From the NCBI RefSeq assembly GCF_007858365.1, contig NZ_VFIO01000002.1:62001-126000 (forward strand): 64,000 bases of DNA, read 5' to 3'. Each line of letters opens with the position of its first letter. The first letter of the stretch is position 1. The position numbers and the translations under genes are program-made. Positions 28,614-37,946 of this stretch are shown here, one piece after another. The notes under the pieces are model-generated. The model searched no databases, had not been told where the DNA came from, and was given only the letters and a program-made list of their open reading frames with translations. The DNA comes from Pseudomonas saxonica (GTDB lineage Bacteria > Pseudomonadota > Gammaproteobacteria > Pseudomonadales > Pseudomonadaceae).

Positions 28614-29236
28614 TCGATCTCCGTGGCCAAGGCATTGACTGCGGCCGCGGCCATGGCACTACCGCCACGTCGGCCTTGCATGATCACAAACGGTACGCCT
28701 CGGCTATCCGCCGCCAGCATCGCCTTGGATTCGGCAGCTCCCACAAAACCTACCGGGAACCCCAGAATCAAGGCTGGCTTCGGCGCTCCGGCGTCGATCA
28801 TTTCCAGCAGGTAGAACAAGGCCGTTGGCGCATTGCCAATCACCACGACACTGCCTTCCAGATACGGACGCCACAGCTCAAGCGCCACTGCCGAGCGGGT
28901 ATTGCCCTTCTCCAGTGCCAGCTGCGGTACACCCTCTTCACGCAAGGTACAAATCACCGGGTTATTGGCCGGCAAGCGTGTGCGGGTGACACCTTCGCTC
29001 ACCATCCGCGCATCGCACAAGATGGCAGCACCCGCCGCCAGTGCATCACGCCCCGCCTTGCCTGCGCCCGGCGAAAAACGCAGGTCTTCAATAGCGTCCA
29101 CCATGCCGCACGCGTGAATCACTCGCACCGCGAGCTTTTCAAGGTCGGCCGGAATGCTCTGAAGGTTCGCTTCGGCACGAATAATGGCGAACGAGTTGCG
29201 ATAGATCTCTTGACCATCGCGGATGTAATCAATCAT
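28610..29236 (-). CDS. cobH: Precorrin-8X methylmutase
   Basis: A 208-residue enzyme that moves a methyl group from C11 to C12 to give hydrogenobyrinic acid. [10 protein letters not shown] contains the catalytic histidine, and [10 protein letters not shown] and [12 protein letters not shown] complete the family pattern. The ATG at 29236 ([12 protein letters not shown]) overlaps the cobG stop by eight bases; a longer frame to 29302 lies inside cobG and was not used. Confidence 0.95.
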   Translation of the reverse strand: MIDYIRDGQEIYRNSFAIIRAEANLQSIPADLEKLAVRVIHACGMVDAIEDLRFSPGAGKAGRDALAAGAAILCDARMVSEGVTRTRLPANNPVICTLREEGVPQLALEKGNTRSAVALELWRPYLEGSVVVIGNAPTALFYLLEMIDAGAPKPALILGFPVGFVGAAESKAMLAADSRGVPFVIMQGRRGGSAMAAAAVNALATEIE

Positions 29237-30590
29237 CGGTGTTGCTCCGTTGGCGAGCCTCAAGCCAGGCGCCCGCCGCTTCAATAGTAAGGTTGCGCTC
29301 ACACAGAACGCCGAAACCGGACTGTCCTGGGGTGCATAAATAAAGGTCGTAGTGACCGGGCGCTACGGCCAGCAACGTGACCGGCGCCACATGGGCTGCA
29401 GCGCAAGAACGCGGGCAGCCAGTCAGATGAACACCGAGGGGTTGCGACAAGAGGGTCGCGAGCTGGCGTGCATCCTGTTTGGTGTCCGCCATGCCCTTGG
29501 CACAGGCGCTGGAGCCCGTGCAAGCGATCAGGTGTGCCAGCGGGTTCTGCGCATCACCGAGCAAACCCAAGGTCTGCAGGTGGCGAGTTACCCCAGGCGC
29601 ATTCTCAGCCCGTATGTTTGGCAACAACACACTTTGCCACGGGGTAAAACGCAAGGTGCCATCGCCGTAATCGTGGGCGATCTGCGCAAGCCCCCTGAGC
29701 ATCGCTGCGCTCAACCGCCCCAAAGGTGCAACTGCACCGACAGATGTCAGGCCCGCCTCACGCTGTGGATAAGTTCCCATAGGCAACGCCAGTGGGTTGG
29801 CAGGGCGACGCCATCGTGGGACGGGCGTAATCGATACGCTCAGACGCAGTGCCAGCTGTTCGACAAACGTCTCCACGGGCACGGTTTGGAGAAGATGACG
29901 CATGCGGATGTCTTCGGGACGCGCCAGATCAAGAAATAGCAGCAATACCGCCAGGGCCAGCTCATGCCCCTGTTCAATGGGCACAGCACCTAATGCCGGA
30001 CCTCGCGCTGGCGACCCTGCGAGACCAAAGGCCCACTGCAATTGCCCATCATGTTGGATAGCAGACAGCCACAGATCGTGATGATGCTCCAGCATCGCCA
30101 AGGCTTCCCCGCCATCCAGTTGCAGTGCGAACTTGGCCGACAACTCGCTAAAACGTGGAATGCCTTCAAGGCTGGCAAGCAACTGACGTGCCAGTGGCCA
30201 CGTGTCGATCAAGTGATCGCGATCAATGCCGGCAGAGGGACTGAGCATCAGGTTGCGCACATCGTCACTGGCCGCGTTGGCCGGGCCAAGCCCGGCCGCC
30301 AGCAAGGGTGCGATCAACGCCGCATGCTCAGATGCGGCGCCACGGATGCCGCGAATTTGCAGGTTGCTCCGGTTGGTCGCCTCGATCACACCGCTGCCAT
30401 AGCGCAACGCGACGTCAGCCACGGCGTGGGCTTGCGCGACGGTGATTGAGCCACCTGCCAGTTTGACCCGACATATCCCGCCGTCCATTGCCTGCACGAT
30501 GCGCAATAACCCCGGGCAAGCCGAGGGACGCACAGGGGTCGTGACAGGAGTTTCAAATGGCAAGGTCAAAAGTCGATCCAAAGCAGGCAA
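29229..30590 (-). CDS. cobG: Precorrin-3B synthase
   Basis: A 453-residue siroheme-reductase-like monooxygenase that hydroxylates precorrin-3A and forms the lactone in the oxygen-dependent route. The duplicated ferredoxin-like halves and the iron-sulfur cysteines (SSACAKG and TGCPRSCAAAH) are visible. The frame opens with a TTG (MPALDRLLTLPFETP) and no clear ribosome site is seen, so the exact start is uncertain. Its presence indicates the aerobic pathway. It is divergent from cobL. Confidence 0.92.
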   Translation of the reverse strand: MPALDRLLTLPFETPVTTPVRPSACPGLLRIVQAMDGGICRVKLAGGSITVAQAHAVADVALRYGSGVIEATNRSNLQIRGIRGAASEHAALIAPLLAAGLGPANAASDDVRNLMLSPSAGIDRDHLIDTWPLARQLLASLEGIPRFSELSAKFALQLDGGEALAMLEHHHDLWLSAIQHDGQLQWAFGLAGSPARGPALGAVPIEQGHELALAVLLLFLDLARPEDIRMRHLLQTVPVETFVEQLALRLSVSITPVPRWRRPANPLALPMGTYPQREAGLTSVGAVAPLGRLSAAMLRGLAQIAHDYGDGTLRFTPWQSVLLPNIRAENAPGVTRHLQTLGLLGDAQNPLAHLIACTGSSACAKGMADTKQDARQLATLLSQPLGVHLTGCPRSCAAAHVAPVTLLAVAPGHYDLYLCTPGQSGFGVLCERNLTIEAAGAWLEARQRSNTDD

Positions 30591-30696
30591 TGAGCTATTG
30601 CAGGTCGCGCATTATGCCTGCTTTGCACGACTGCATGAAAAGCTTGCCGGACGGAATGACACTGCCTTGAGGATCAGTTGTGGCCATACCGGCCCA

Positions 30697-30736
30697 AGCC
30701 TGTTCATGGCCTGCACGATGGAGGCATGAACAGGCT
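30697..30736. promoter_or_regulatory. Inverted repeat in the cobG-cobL divergent promoter region
   Basis: AGCCTGTTCATG at 30697 faces CATGAACAGGCT ending at 30736, a perfect 12-bp inverted repeat with a 16-base spacer. It lies in the gap between two divergent cob operons, where it could be an operator or an RNA hairpin in a leader. No B12-box of a cobalamin riboswitch is seen in this gap. Confidence 0.55.
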
Positions 30737-30872
30737 GGCTACTCAGCGGCCGGCTGAAGGGGCTACAGAGTGATGACAGGCATCCGCTGATACCCCTCAG
30801 GCGCGCTATCATGCGCGCTGTTTTTGCCTGTAAGCGCGGGCAAATGATTTTAGGTTCAGCATGAGGATTGGC

Positions 30873-32084
30873 ATGTCACCCTGGCTAACAGTTGTAGGCA
30901 TCGGTGAAGACGGTTTCAGCGGTCTGGGTAAAAACGCCCGTCGGGCATTATTGAGCGCGACGACGGTGTTTGGCGGCCCGCGCCAGCTCGATCTGTTGGC
31001 GCCCTGCATTCGCGCCGAGCGTATGACCTGGCCAAGCCCCTTTTCGCTGGCCCCCGTGCTGGCGTTACGCGGCCAGCCGGTCTGCGTGCTGGCCAGTGGT
31101 GACCCGATGCTGTTCGGCGTGGGCGCCAGTTTGGCCCGCGTCGTGGCCCGTGACGAGATGCATGTCTTGCCCTCCCCCTCGTCCTTTTCCCTGGCCGCGG
31201 CGCGGCTGGGTTGGGCCTTGCAGGAGGTCACCACGCTGTCTGTGGTGGCGCGGCCAATAGCGGCACTCAATGCCCATTTGTTCAGTGGCGTACGCCTGCT
31301 GGTGTTGAGCAATGACGCCAGCAGCCCGGCAAGCATCGCGGCCCTGCTGCGTGAGCGCGGCTTTGGCCCGAGCCACATGACGGTACTGGAACACTTGGGA
31401 GGCCCTGGCGAGCGTCAACTCCAAAGCAGCGCCACTGACTGGGACGACGTCTGCGTGGCCGACCTCAACCTCGTGGCCATCGACTGTCGCGCCGACGCCA
31501 CGGCCCACCCCTTGTCGCGCATCGGTGGCCTGCCGGACAGCGCATTCCACCATGACGGCCAATTGACCAAACGTGATGTGCGCGCCATCACCCTCGCCCG
31601 CCTCGCCCCCTTGCCCGGCCAACTGTTGTGGGACGTAGGCGCAGGCTGCGGTTCGATCGGTATCGAATGGATGCGCACGTTCCCGAGCTGCCGCACGCTG
31701 GCGATTGAAGCAGATCCCGGTCGTCAGCAACTGATTGAGCACAACCGCGATGCCTTGGGCGTACCCGGCCTGCACCTGATTCGCGGTAAAGCGCCTGAAG
31801 CCTTGCAAGGGCTGGAACGCCCGGATGCGATTTTTATCGGCGGCGGCGTAACCCGCGAAGGCGTGCTTGAGACGTGCTGGCAACAACTCAAGCCCGGCGG
31901 GCGCTTGGTGGCCAATGCCGTGACTCTGCAAAGTGAAATGCTGCTGATGAGCTGGCGTGAGCGCCACGGCGGCGAGCTCACTCGCATTCATATTGCTCAG
32001 GCTCAGCCGTTGGGCGAGTTCGACACCTGGCGTCAGGCGTTGCCAATTACCCTTTTAGACGTGATCAAACCCCTCGATGCGTGA
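30873..32084 (+). CDS. cobL: Precorrin-6Y C5,15-methyltransferase (decarboxylating)
   Basis: A 403-residue bifunctional enzyme. The N-terminal tetrapyrrole methylase ([29 protein letters not shown]) methylates C5 and C15 regions with the C-terminal CbiT-like domain ([16 protein letters not shown]), which also decarboxylates the C12 acetate. The ATG at 30873 has GAGGA five bases upstream; an ATG at 30861 contains that same site and is less likely. It overlaps cbiD by eight bases. Confidence 0.94.
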   Translation: MSPWLTVVGIGEDGFSGLGKNARRALLSATTVFGGPRQLDLLAPCIRAERMTWPSPFSLAPVLALRGQPVCVLASGDPMLFGVGASLARVVARDEMHVLPSPSSFSLAAARLGWALQEVTTLSVVARPIAALNAHLFSGVRLLVLSNDASSPASIAALLRERGFGPSHMTVLEHLGGPGERQLQSSATDWDDVCVADLNLVAIDCRADATAHPLSRIGGLPDSAFHHDGQLTKRDVRAITLARLAPLPGQLLWDVGAGCGSIGIEWMRTFPSCRTLAIEADPGRQQLIEHNRDALGVPGLHLIRGKAPEALQGLERPDAIFIGGGVTREGVLETCWQQLKPGGRLVANAVTLQSEMLLMSWRERHGGELTRIHIAQAQPLGEFDTWRQALPITLLDVIKPLDA

Positions 32085-33174
32085 AGAAACCGCTGAACAA
32101 CCCGCGCCCCTTCGCAGCGGCCTGACCACTGGCAGCTGCGCCACGGCCACCAGCCTGGCGGCGGCGCGCCTGTTACTCAGTGGTGTGTGCCATGACGCCG
32201 TTGAAATCACGCTGCCCAAAGGCAAAAAAGTCCAAATGCGCCTGGAGTTCTGCCGCCTGCACGCAACCGGCGCCGAGGCCGGGACAATCAAGGACGCAGG
32301 CGACGACCCGGATGTCACCCACGGTGCATTGCTGTTTTCTCATGTGCAATTGCGCGCCGAACCCGGCATCGGATTTGTCGCGGGCCAAGGCGTGGGCACA
32401 GTCACCCGGCCGGGACTGGTGCTGGCCGTGGGCGAGCCGGCGATCAATCCGGTGCCCCGTAAAATGATCACCGAACACTTGCTGCAACTGGCCGGCGAAC
32501 ACAATTACCCCGGCGGGTTTGAAGTCACTGTCAATGTGCAGGATGGTGAGGCACTGGCATTGAAAACCATGAACCCGCGCCTGGGTATTTTGGGCGGCCT
32601 GTCGATTCTGGGCACCAGTGGCATCGTTCGGCCTTTTTCCTGCGCGGCTTACATCGCCTCGATCCATCAGGGCATCGACGTCGCCAAGACCAACGGGTAT
32701 TTGCATATCGCTGCCTGCACCGGCAATGCCAGTGAGGACACGATACGCCGGGTCTATAACCTGCCGGAAATTGCCCTGATCGAAATGGGCGACTTCGTCG
32801 GCGCAGTGCTCAAACACCTGCGCAAAGTGCCTGTGGATAAGTTAAGCCTGTGCGGGGGGTTCGGCAAAATCAGCAAACTGGCCGCTGGCCATATGGATTT
32901 GCACAGCCGCCATTCCAGCATCGACTTGCCACAATTGGCCGAGTGGGCGGCCGCCATTGGCGCAAGTGCCGAACTGCAAGACGCCATCCGCCAGGCCAAC
33001 ACAAGCCAGCAGGCCTTGGCGATGGCCAGCGCCCAAGGCATCGCACTGGGCGATGCCGTGTGCCAACACGCATTGAATTTCGCTCGCAGCGTGGTGCCCG
33101 CCTCAGTGCAGGTGGAAGTCTTTGCCATCGACCGCCAAGGCGGGATTGTCGGCCATGCCGGAGTGTTTGAATGA
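32077..33174 (+). CDS. cbiD: Cobalt-precorrin-5B C1-methyltransferase type protein
   Basis: A 365-residue protein with the family opening [20 protein letters not shown] and the [19 protein letters not shown] stretch. CbiD methylates C1 in the anaerobic pathway; in pseudomonads that lack CobF it takes the same place in an otherwise aerobic route. It is joined to cobL and cobK by overlapping start/stop codons. Confidence 0.94.
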   Translation: MREETAEQPAPLRSGLTTGSCATATSLAAARLLLSGVCHDAVEITLPKGKKVQMRLEFCRLHATGAEAGTIKDAGDDPDVTHGALLFSHVQLRAEPGIGFVAGQGVGTVTRPGLVLAVGEPAINPVPRKMITEHLLQLAGEHNYPGGFEVTVNVQDGEALALKTMNPRLGILGGLSILGTSGIVRPFSCAAYIASIHQGIDVAKTNGYLHIAACTGNASEDTIRRVYNLPEIALIEMGDFVGAVLKHLRKVPVDKLSLCGGFGKISKLAAGHMDLHSRHSSIDLPQLAEWAAAIGASAELQDAIRQANTSQQALAMASAQGIALGDAVCQHALNFARSVVPASVQVEVFAIDRQGGIVGHAGVFE

Positions 33175-33890
33175 AGCGCATTTTATTGCTCGGCGGCGTG
33201 ACCGAAGCGCTGGCCATCGCCCGCACCTTGGGCCCGCAACATGTGTACAGCTTGGCCGGAGTGGGCCGTGTGCCGACTGATCTGCGCTGTGAGGTGCGGG
33301 TGGGTGGCTATGGCGGAGCCGAAGGGTTGGCGCAGTACATTGATGAGCAGGGCATTGACCTGCTGGTGGATGCGACCCACCCCTACGCCGCACAAATCAG
33401 CCAGAACGCTGCCCGTGCGGCGCAGCTCAGCGCCATCCCGTGCTGGGCGTTGCGCCGTCCGGCATGGCAACCCCAGCCCTGTGATGACTGGCGAGAAGTG
33501 GCCGACTGGGCTGAACTTGTCGAGGCACTGAAGCCCTTTCACCGCCCCCTGTTTACGCTGGGCCGGGAGCCGCTGGCCCATGTCCATGAAATTCCCGACA
33601 GCCAGTTCTGGACTCTTCGCGCATTGGACGTCTACCCCGGCAATGCCCGCTGTGAGGTGATCGGCGCACGGGGTCCCTTTGTGCTTGAGGACGAACGCCG
33701 TCTCTTCGAGCATCGCAGCATCGATGTACTGATCAGCAAAAACAGCGGCAGCAGTGCCACAGAGCCTAAACTGCAAGTTGCCCGCGAGCGGGGCATTCCG
33801 GTACTGGTGCTTAAACGACCTGAACTGCCCAAGGTTGCCCGGGAGTTTTATACGACACACGCGCTGATCAGTGCACTGAGCACCCCATAA
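33171..33890 (+). CDS. cobK: Precorrin-6A reductase
   Basis: A 239-residue NADPH-dependent reductase that makes precorrin-6[19 protein letters not shown] is the nucleotide-binding start, and [16 protein letters not shown] and [15 protein letters not shown] are conserved family motifs. It overlaps cbiD by four bases (ATGA) and ends the rightward cob operon. Confidence 0.95.
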   Translation: MKRILLLGGVTEALAIARTLGPQHVYSLAGVGRVPTDLRCEVRVGGYGGAEGLAQYIDEQGIDLLVDATHPYAAQISQNAARAAQLSAIPCWALRRPAWQPQPCDDWREVADWAELVEALKPFHRPLFTLGREPLAHVHEIPDSQFWTLRALDVYPGNARCEVIGARGPFVLEDERRLFEHRSIDVLISKNSGSSATEPKLQVARERGIPVLVLKRPELPKVAREFYTTHALISALSTP

Positions 33891-34012
33891 CGGTTTCAGA
33901 AAAAACCATCGACTATACTTACGCGACATTTCGCCACACAAATGGGCTTTTTACTTACACCGATCATTCAGGCTAAATAGCGCGCTTGATCGCTCCACTC
34001 ACGGAATTCGTC

Positions 34013-34414
34013 ATGCCTCGACAACGGTTTGCATTTGCCTGGATCGCCTGCTTTGCAGTGCTGTTCAACATGCTTGCCATGTCGATAATGAACGGCTCGA
34101 TGGCGCAAACCCGTGAAGGCCCGGTCGAACAATTTATGATGAGCAGCTTCTGCACATCGATGGGCACCAAAATGGTCGCCGTGTCGCTCGGGACTTTCGA
34201 GGCCAGCGACTCACAAGATGACCATCACTCGACCATGCAGCACTGCTGGTGCTGTTCGGGCTCAGCCCCTGTGGTGGCGTTGCCTGCGCATATTCCCAAG
34301 CTGTATTTTGCGGCCATAGAACATGGCCATAGCCAGATCCCTGATCACCTCAAACGCCCTACTCCGCGCCAGCAATGGCCGAGCCTCAACCCCCGCGCTT
34401 CGCCTCTGGTCTGA
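34013..34414 (+). CDS. DUF2946 family protein, probably copper related
   Basis: A 133-residue protein with an N-terminal signal/TM segment (FAWIACFAVLFNMLAMSIM) and a His/Cys-rich stretch DDHHSTMQHCWCCSGSAP. DUF2946 proteins commonly sit next to OprC and PCuAC genes, and the same arrangement is seen here. The residues could bind copper, but the function is unproven. The ATG at 34013 has ACGGA upstream; an in-frame TTG at 33986 is less likely. Confidence 0.82.
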   Translation: MPRQRFAFAWIACFAVLFNMLAMSIMNGSMAQTREGPVEQFMMSSFCTSMGTKMVAVSLGTFEASDSQDDHHSTMQHCWCCSGSAPVVALPAHIPKLYFAAIEHGHSQIPDHLKRPTPRQQWPSLNPRASPLV

Positions 34415-34463
34415 TTCCTCCTCGCAACCTTTTTTGCGTTTTGAATCGTTCCGGAGAATGACC

Positions 34464-34958
34464 ATGTTGAACCTGTCGATGTTCAAGCACGCTGCTATCG
34501 CGGCGGCTTTGCTGATGCCTGCCTGTTTCGCCAATGCCCATCAATACAAGGCTGGCGACCTCGAAATCACCCACCCGTGGTCTCAAGAACTTCCGCCCAA
34601 CGCCCCCACGGTGGCGGCGTATTTCGTGATTCGTAATACCGGCAACACGGCAGACCGTCTGCTGGGCGTCGATACGCCCATAGCCGAAAAGGCCGAGTTG
34701 CATCAGCACGTCATGCAAGGCGATCTGATGAAGATGCAGCCGGTACCGAGCGTTGAAGTGGTACCTGGAGGCTCCGTAACATTTGCCCCAATGGCCTACC
34801 ACGTGATGCTGGTCGGCCTCAAAGATCGCAGCCTGCTCAAAGACGGTGAACGCTTCCCGATGACCCTGCACTTTGAAAAAGCAGGCGACTTGAACGTTGA
34901 GGTCAAGGTGCAGAAGCAACCACCTGCTAACGCTTCAGAGCACGCCCACACGCACTGA
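34464..34958 (+). CDS. Periplasmic copper chaperone PCuAC
   Basis: A 164-residue exported protein with a signal peptide (cleavage expected after CFANAH-type AxA region). The complete PCuAC copper motif H-x10-M-x21-H-x-M is present as His80, Met91, His113 and Met115. Family members carry Cu(I) in the periplasm, for example to cytochrome oxidase. The ATG at 34464 has GGAG at a normal distance, whereas the ATG at 34458 is too close. It lies between two DUF2946 genes in a compact copper cluster. Confidence 0.93.
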   Translation: MLNLSMFKHAAIAAALLMPACFANAHQYKAGDLEITHPWSQELPPNAPTVAAYFVIRNTGNTADRLLGVDTPIAEKAELHQHVMQGDLMKMQPVPSVEVVPGGSVTFAPMAYHVMLVGLKDRSLLKDGERFPMTLHFEKAGDLNVEVKVQKQPPANASEHAHTH

Positions 34959-34978
34959 CCGCAAAGCGTTTGACGCCG

Positions 34979-35380
34979 ATGCGCTCCCATCGCGCCAGAC
35001 ACACCCGACCGGCCCTTCGTGGCCGCTGGTTAGGTCTGTTTGCCATGCTGATGATTTTTATCGGCCCGCTGATTTCCCAAGCGGTGCCGATGGATCATCA
35101 CGCGTCCATGAAGATGGACATGCCGATGGGTATGTCCATGCCGGCGCATGCCGAGCATGCAAAGCATCAACAGCCCGCGACTGAGCATCATGCCCTTTGG
35201 GAAAAGTGCGGCTATTGCACGCTGCTGTTCAGTTGCCCGGCCCTGCCCGGCAGCCCAAACCTGTCGCTGCACAGCGCACCAAAGCTGAGCCGCTACCTGG
35301 CGGCCAACCCACGCTTGGGCCATGCCCGACAACCTGTGTTTCTCGGCGCGCGTTCCCGGGCGCCCCCCACATTGCACTAA
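34979..35380 (+). CDS. DUF2946 family protein with His/Met-rich segment
   Basis: A 133-residue protein with one N-terminal hydrophobic helix (LGLFAMLMIFIGPLISQAV) followed by a Met/His-rich stretch (MDHHASMKMDMPMGMSMPAH, then AEHAKH) that looks like a Cu(I)/Cu(II) binding loop, and a CGYCTLLFSCP motif. Twenty bases separate it from the PCuAC gene; no strong ribosome site is seen, so coupling is possible. The start could also be TTG at 34970. Confidence 0.82.
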   Translation: MRSHRARHTRPALRGRWLGLFAMLMIFIGPLISQAVPMDHHASMKMDMPMGMSMPAHAEHAKHQQPATEHHALWEKCGYCTLLFSCPALPGSPNLSLHSAPKLSRYLAANPRLGHARQPVFLGARSRAPPTLH

Positions 35381-35468
35381 GCACCAACACAACTAACGCT
35401 CTCTGGCCCATTGGTAAGAATCTGCCGATGCATGGTCGAGTTGTATTCGCTTGAAAAGTGGAATGTTT

Positions 35469-37547
35469 ATGTCCCGTTTTACTGCTGCCCACCGTTTGCC
35501 TCGCGCGCAATCGGTGCTGCCTTTTACCTTGAGCGCCCTGTGTTGCGGGCTGCTGGCGCCGGTTGCGCTGGCTGATGAACACGCAGGCCATGCCAATGAA
35601 CTGAGCCCGACCGTAATTACGGCCATTGCCCCCAGTTCCCCCCTGACCATCGTCACCAACCCCAAAGACCCGCGCCAACCGGTGCCCGCAAGCGATGGCG
35701 GTGACTACTTGAAGACGATTCCTGGCTTCGCCCTGATCCGTAATGGCGGCACCAACGGCGATCCGGTGTTGCGTGGCATGTTTGGCTCTCGCCTGAATAT
35801 CCTCACCAATGGCGGCATGATGCTCGGCGCCTGCCCGGGCCGCATGGACGCACCCACGTCCTATATTTCGCCCGAAACCTACGACAAACTCACCGTCATC
35901 AAGGGCCCGCAAACAGTGCTATGGGGCCCCGGCGCATCGGCTGGCACCATCCTGTTCGAGCGGGAACCGGAGCACTTTGGCGAGTTGGGCACGCGGGTCA
36001 ATGCCAGCCTGCTGGCCGGCTCCAATGGCCGCTTTGACAAGACCATTGATGCTGCTGCCGGAGGGCCGCTGGGCTATGTACGGGTGATTGGCAACACGGC
36101 CCACTCCGACGATTACAAAGACGGCCACGGCAACACCGTGCCGTCGCGGTATGACAAATGGAACGGAGATGTTGCACTCGGCTGGACGCCGGACGCTGAC
36201 ACGTTGCTTGAACTCACCGCAGGCAAGGGCGACGGCGAAGCACGCTCGGCGGGTCGTGGCATGGATGGCAGCCAGTACAAGCGTGAAAGCTTGGGCCTGC
36301 GCTTTGAAAAATCCAATATTGGCGAGGTCCTCGACACCCTCGAAGCGCAGGTCTACTACAACTACGCCGACCACGTGATGGATAACTACACCCTGCGCAC
36401 CCCGTCGGGCACCGGCATGATGGCGGGGCCGATGGCCAGCAACGTAGATCGCCGCACGCTGGGTGCCCGCATCAAGGCCACCTGGCGCTGGGCCGATTAC
36501 CAGTTGATCAGCGGGATTGATGCCCAGACCAATGAGCACCGTAAACGCTCAGGCATGGGTATCGACACGTACAAGGAACAAAACTGGAGCAAGGACGCTG
36601 ATTTCCACAACTACGGGGCCTTTGGCGAGCTGACCTGGTATGCCGCCGAGCATGACCGCGTGATCACGGGTGCGCGACTGGACCGTGCATCGGCCAAGGA
36701 TTACCGCGCCCGGATCGGCTCGGGGATGATGAGCAAACCCAACCCGACCCTCGACAAAACCCGTGCCGACACACTGCCCAGCGGCTTTGTGCGATACGAA
36801 CACGACATGGCCGACAGCCCGACCACGGTGTATGCAGGCTTAGGTCATGCCGAGCGCTTCCCGGATTACTGGGAGTTGTTTTCACCGACCGCGGGGCCTG
36901 CGGGTTCGGTGAATGCATTCGATGCCATAAAACCCGAGAAAACCACCCAGCTGGACATGGGCCTGCAATACAAAACCCGCGACCTGGAAGCTTGGGCATC
37001 GGCCTACATCGGCGTAGTCCATGACTACATATTGTTCGACTATGCCCCCGGTTATTCTCAAGCGCAAAACATCAACGCGCGGATCATGGGCGGTGAGTTC
37101 GGTGCGGCCTACGCCCTGACCTCCAACTGGAAGGCAGACGCAACGCTGGCTTATGCGTGGGGCAAGAACACCACGGACGGCAAAGCACTGCCGCAAATGC
37201 CCCCGCTGGATACCCGCCTGGGCCTTACCTACAGCGAAGACAACTGGAGTGCGGGCGCGCTGTGGCGCGTAGTGGCGCAACAGGACCGAATCGACCGCAA
37301 CGCGGGCAACGTGGTGGGTAAGGATTTCGACAAAAGCGCAGGTTTTGGCGTGTTTTCGTTGAACGGGGCTTACCGCATCAACAAGAACCTCAAGGTCAGT
37401 GCTGGTGTGGACAACTTGCTGGACAAGAATTACAGCGAGCATTTGAACATGGCGGGCAACGCTGGTTACGGCTACCCGGCCAACGACCCGACGCCCATCA
37501 ACGAACCGGGTCGTACGCTATGGACCAAGGTTGATGTGAGCTTCTGA
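35469..37547 (+). CDS. oprC: TonB-dependent copper receptor OprC
   Basis: A 692-residue outer-membrane receptor with signal peptide, plug domain and a 22-strand barrel ending in an aromatic residue (KVDVSF). The copper-site motifs known from P. aeruginosa OprC are present with the same spacing: CPGRM (Cys122, Met126) and HVM (His302, Met304). It imports copper across the outer membrane. The ATG at 35469 is preferred since GTGG lies about seven bases upstream; ATG 35463 is possible. The DUF2946 and PCuAC genes upstream and a PepSY protein downstream complete the usual neighbourhood. Confidence 0.95.
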   Translation: MSRFTAAHRLPRAQSVLPFTLSALCCGLLAPVALADEHAGHANELSPTVITAIAPSSPLTIVTNPKDPRQPVPASDGGDYLKTIPGFALIRNGGTNGDPVLRGMFGSRLNILTNGGMMLGACPGRMDAPTSYISPETYDKLTVIKGPQTVLWGPGASAGTILFEREPEHFGELGTRVNASLLAGSNGRFDKTIDAAAGGPLGYVRVIGNTAHSDDYKDGHGNTVPSRYDKWNGDVALGWTPDADTLLELTAGKGDGEARSAGRGMDGSQYKRESLGLRFEKSNIGEVLDTLEAQVYYNYADHVMDNYTLRTPSGTGMMAGPMASNVDRRTLGARIKATWRWADYQLISGIDAQTNEHRKRSGMGIDTYKEQNWSKDADFHNYGAFGELTWYAAEHDRVITGARLDRASAKDYRARIGSGMMSKPNPTLDKTRADTLPSGFVRYEHDMADSPTTVYAGLGHAERFPDYWELFSPTAGPAGSVNAFDAIKPEKTTQLDMGLQYKTRDLEAWASAYIGVVHDYILFDYAPGYSQAQNINARIMGGEFGAAYALTSNWKADATLAYAWGKNTTDGKALPQMPPLDTRLGLTYSEDNWSAGALWRVVAQQDRIDRNAGNVVGKDFDKSAGFGVFSLNGAYRINKNLKVSAGVDNLLDKNYSEHLNMAGNAGYGYPANDPTPINEPGRTLWTKVDVSF

Positions 37548-37558
37548 TCCACCGCTTG

Positions 37559-37906
37559 CCCTCACCCCAACCCTCTCCCGGAGGGAGAGGGAGCTGATTG
37601 GCGATGGTCTTGATACCGCGCATGGTCAGTCCCTTCTCCCTTTGGGAGAAGGAGCTGATTGGCGCTGTTCTTCAGACCGCGCACGGTCAGTCCCTTCTCC
37701 CTTTGGGAGAAGGAGCTGATTGGCGCTGTTCTTCAGACCGCGCACGGTCAGTCCCCTCTCCCTTTGGAGAAGGAGCTGATTGGCGCTGTTCTTCAGACCG
37801 CGCACGGTCAGTCCCCTCTCCCTTTGGAGAAGGAGCTGATTGGCGCTGTTCTACAGACTGCGCACGATCAGTCCCCTCTCCCTCTGGGAGAGGGCTAGGG
37901 TGAGGG
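37559..37906. repeat. CCCTCTCCC-type element expanded into a five-unit tandem array, copy 3
   Basis: The element has the usual left arm at 37559 and right arm ending in GGGCTAGGGTGAGGG at 37906. Between them five tandem units of 60-61 bases start at 37591, 37652, 37713, 37773 and 37833. Each unit begins GAGCTGATTGGCG and contains a hairpin CTCCCTTTGGGAG. Neighbouring units are nearly identical, which points to recent slippage or unequal crossover. It separates oprC from the PepSY gene; open frames through it are repeat artefacts. Confidence 0.9.
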
Positions 37907-37946
37907 TCTCAAAAACAACTAGGTATTCACTCGCGGAGCCGCTCAC

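Noticed and set aside
30591..30872. Cobalamin riboswitch ahead of the cob operons
   Set aside because: No B12-box-like conserved sequence could be found in the gap; only a simple inverted repeat is present.
37591..37893. CRISPR array
   Set aside because: The units are contiguous copies without distinct spacers, and no cas genes are in the window.
37598..37903. Open frame through the tandem array with a repetitive translation
   Set aside because: The repeat unit length and hairpins explain it; two frames stay open by the same repetition and no ribosome site is present.
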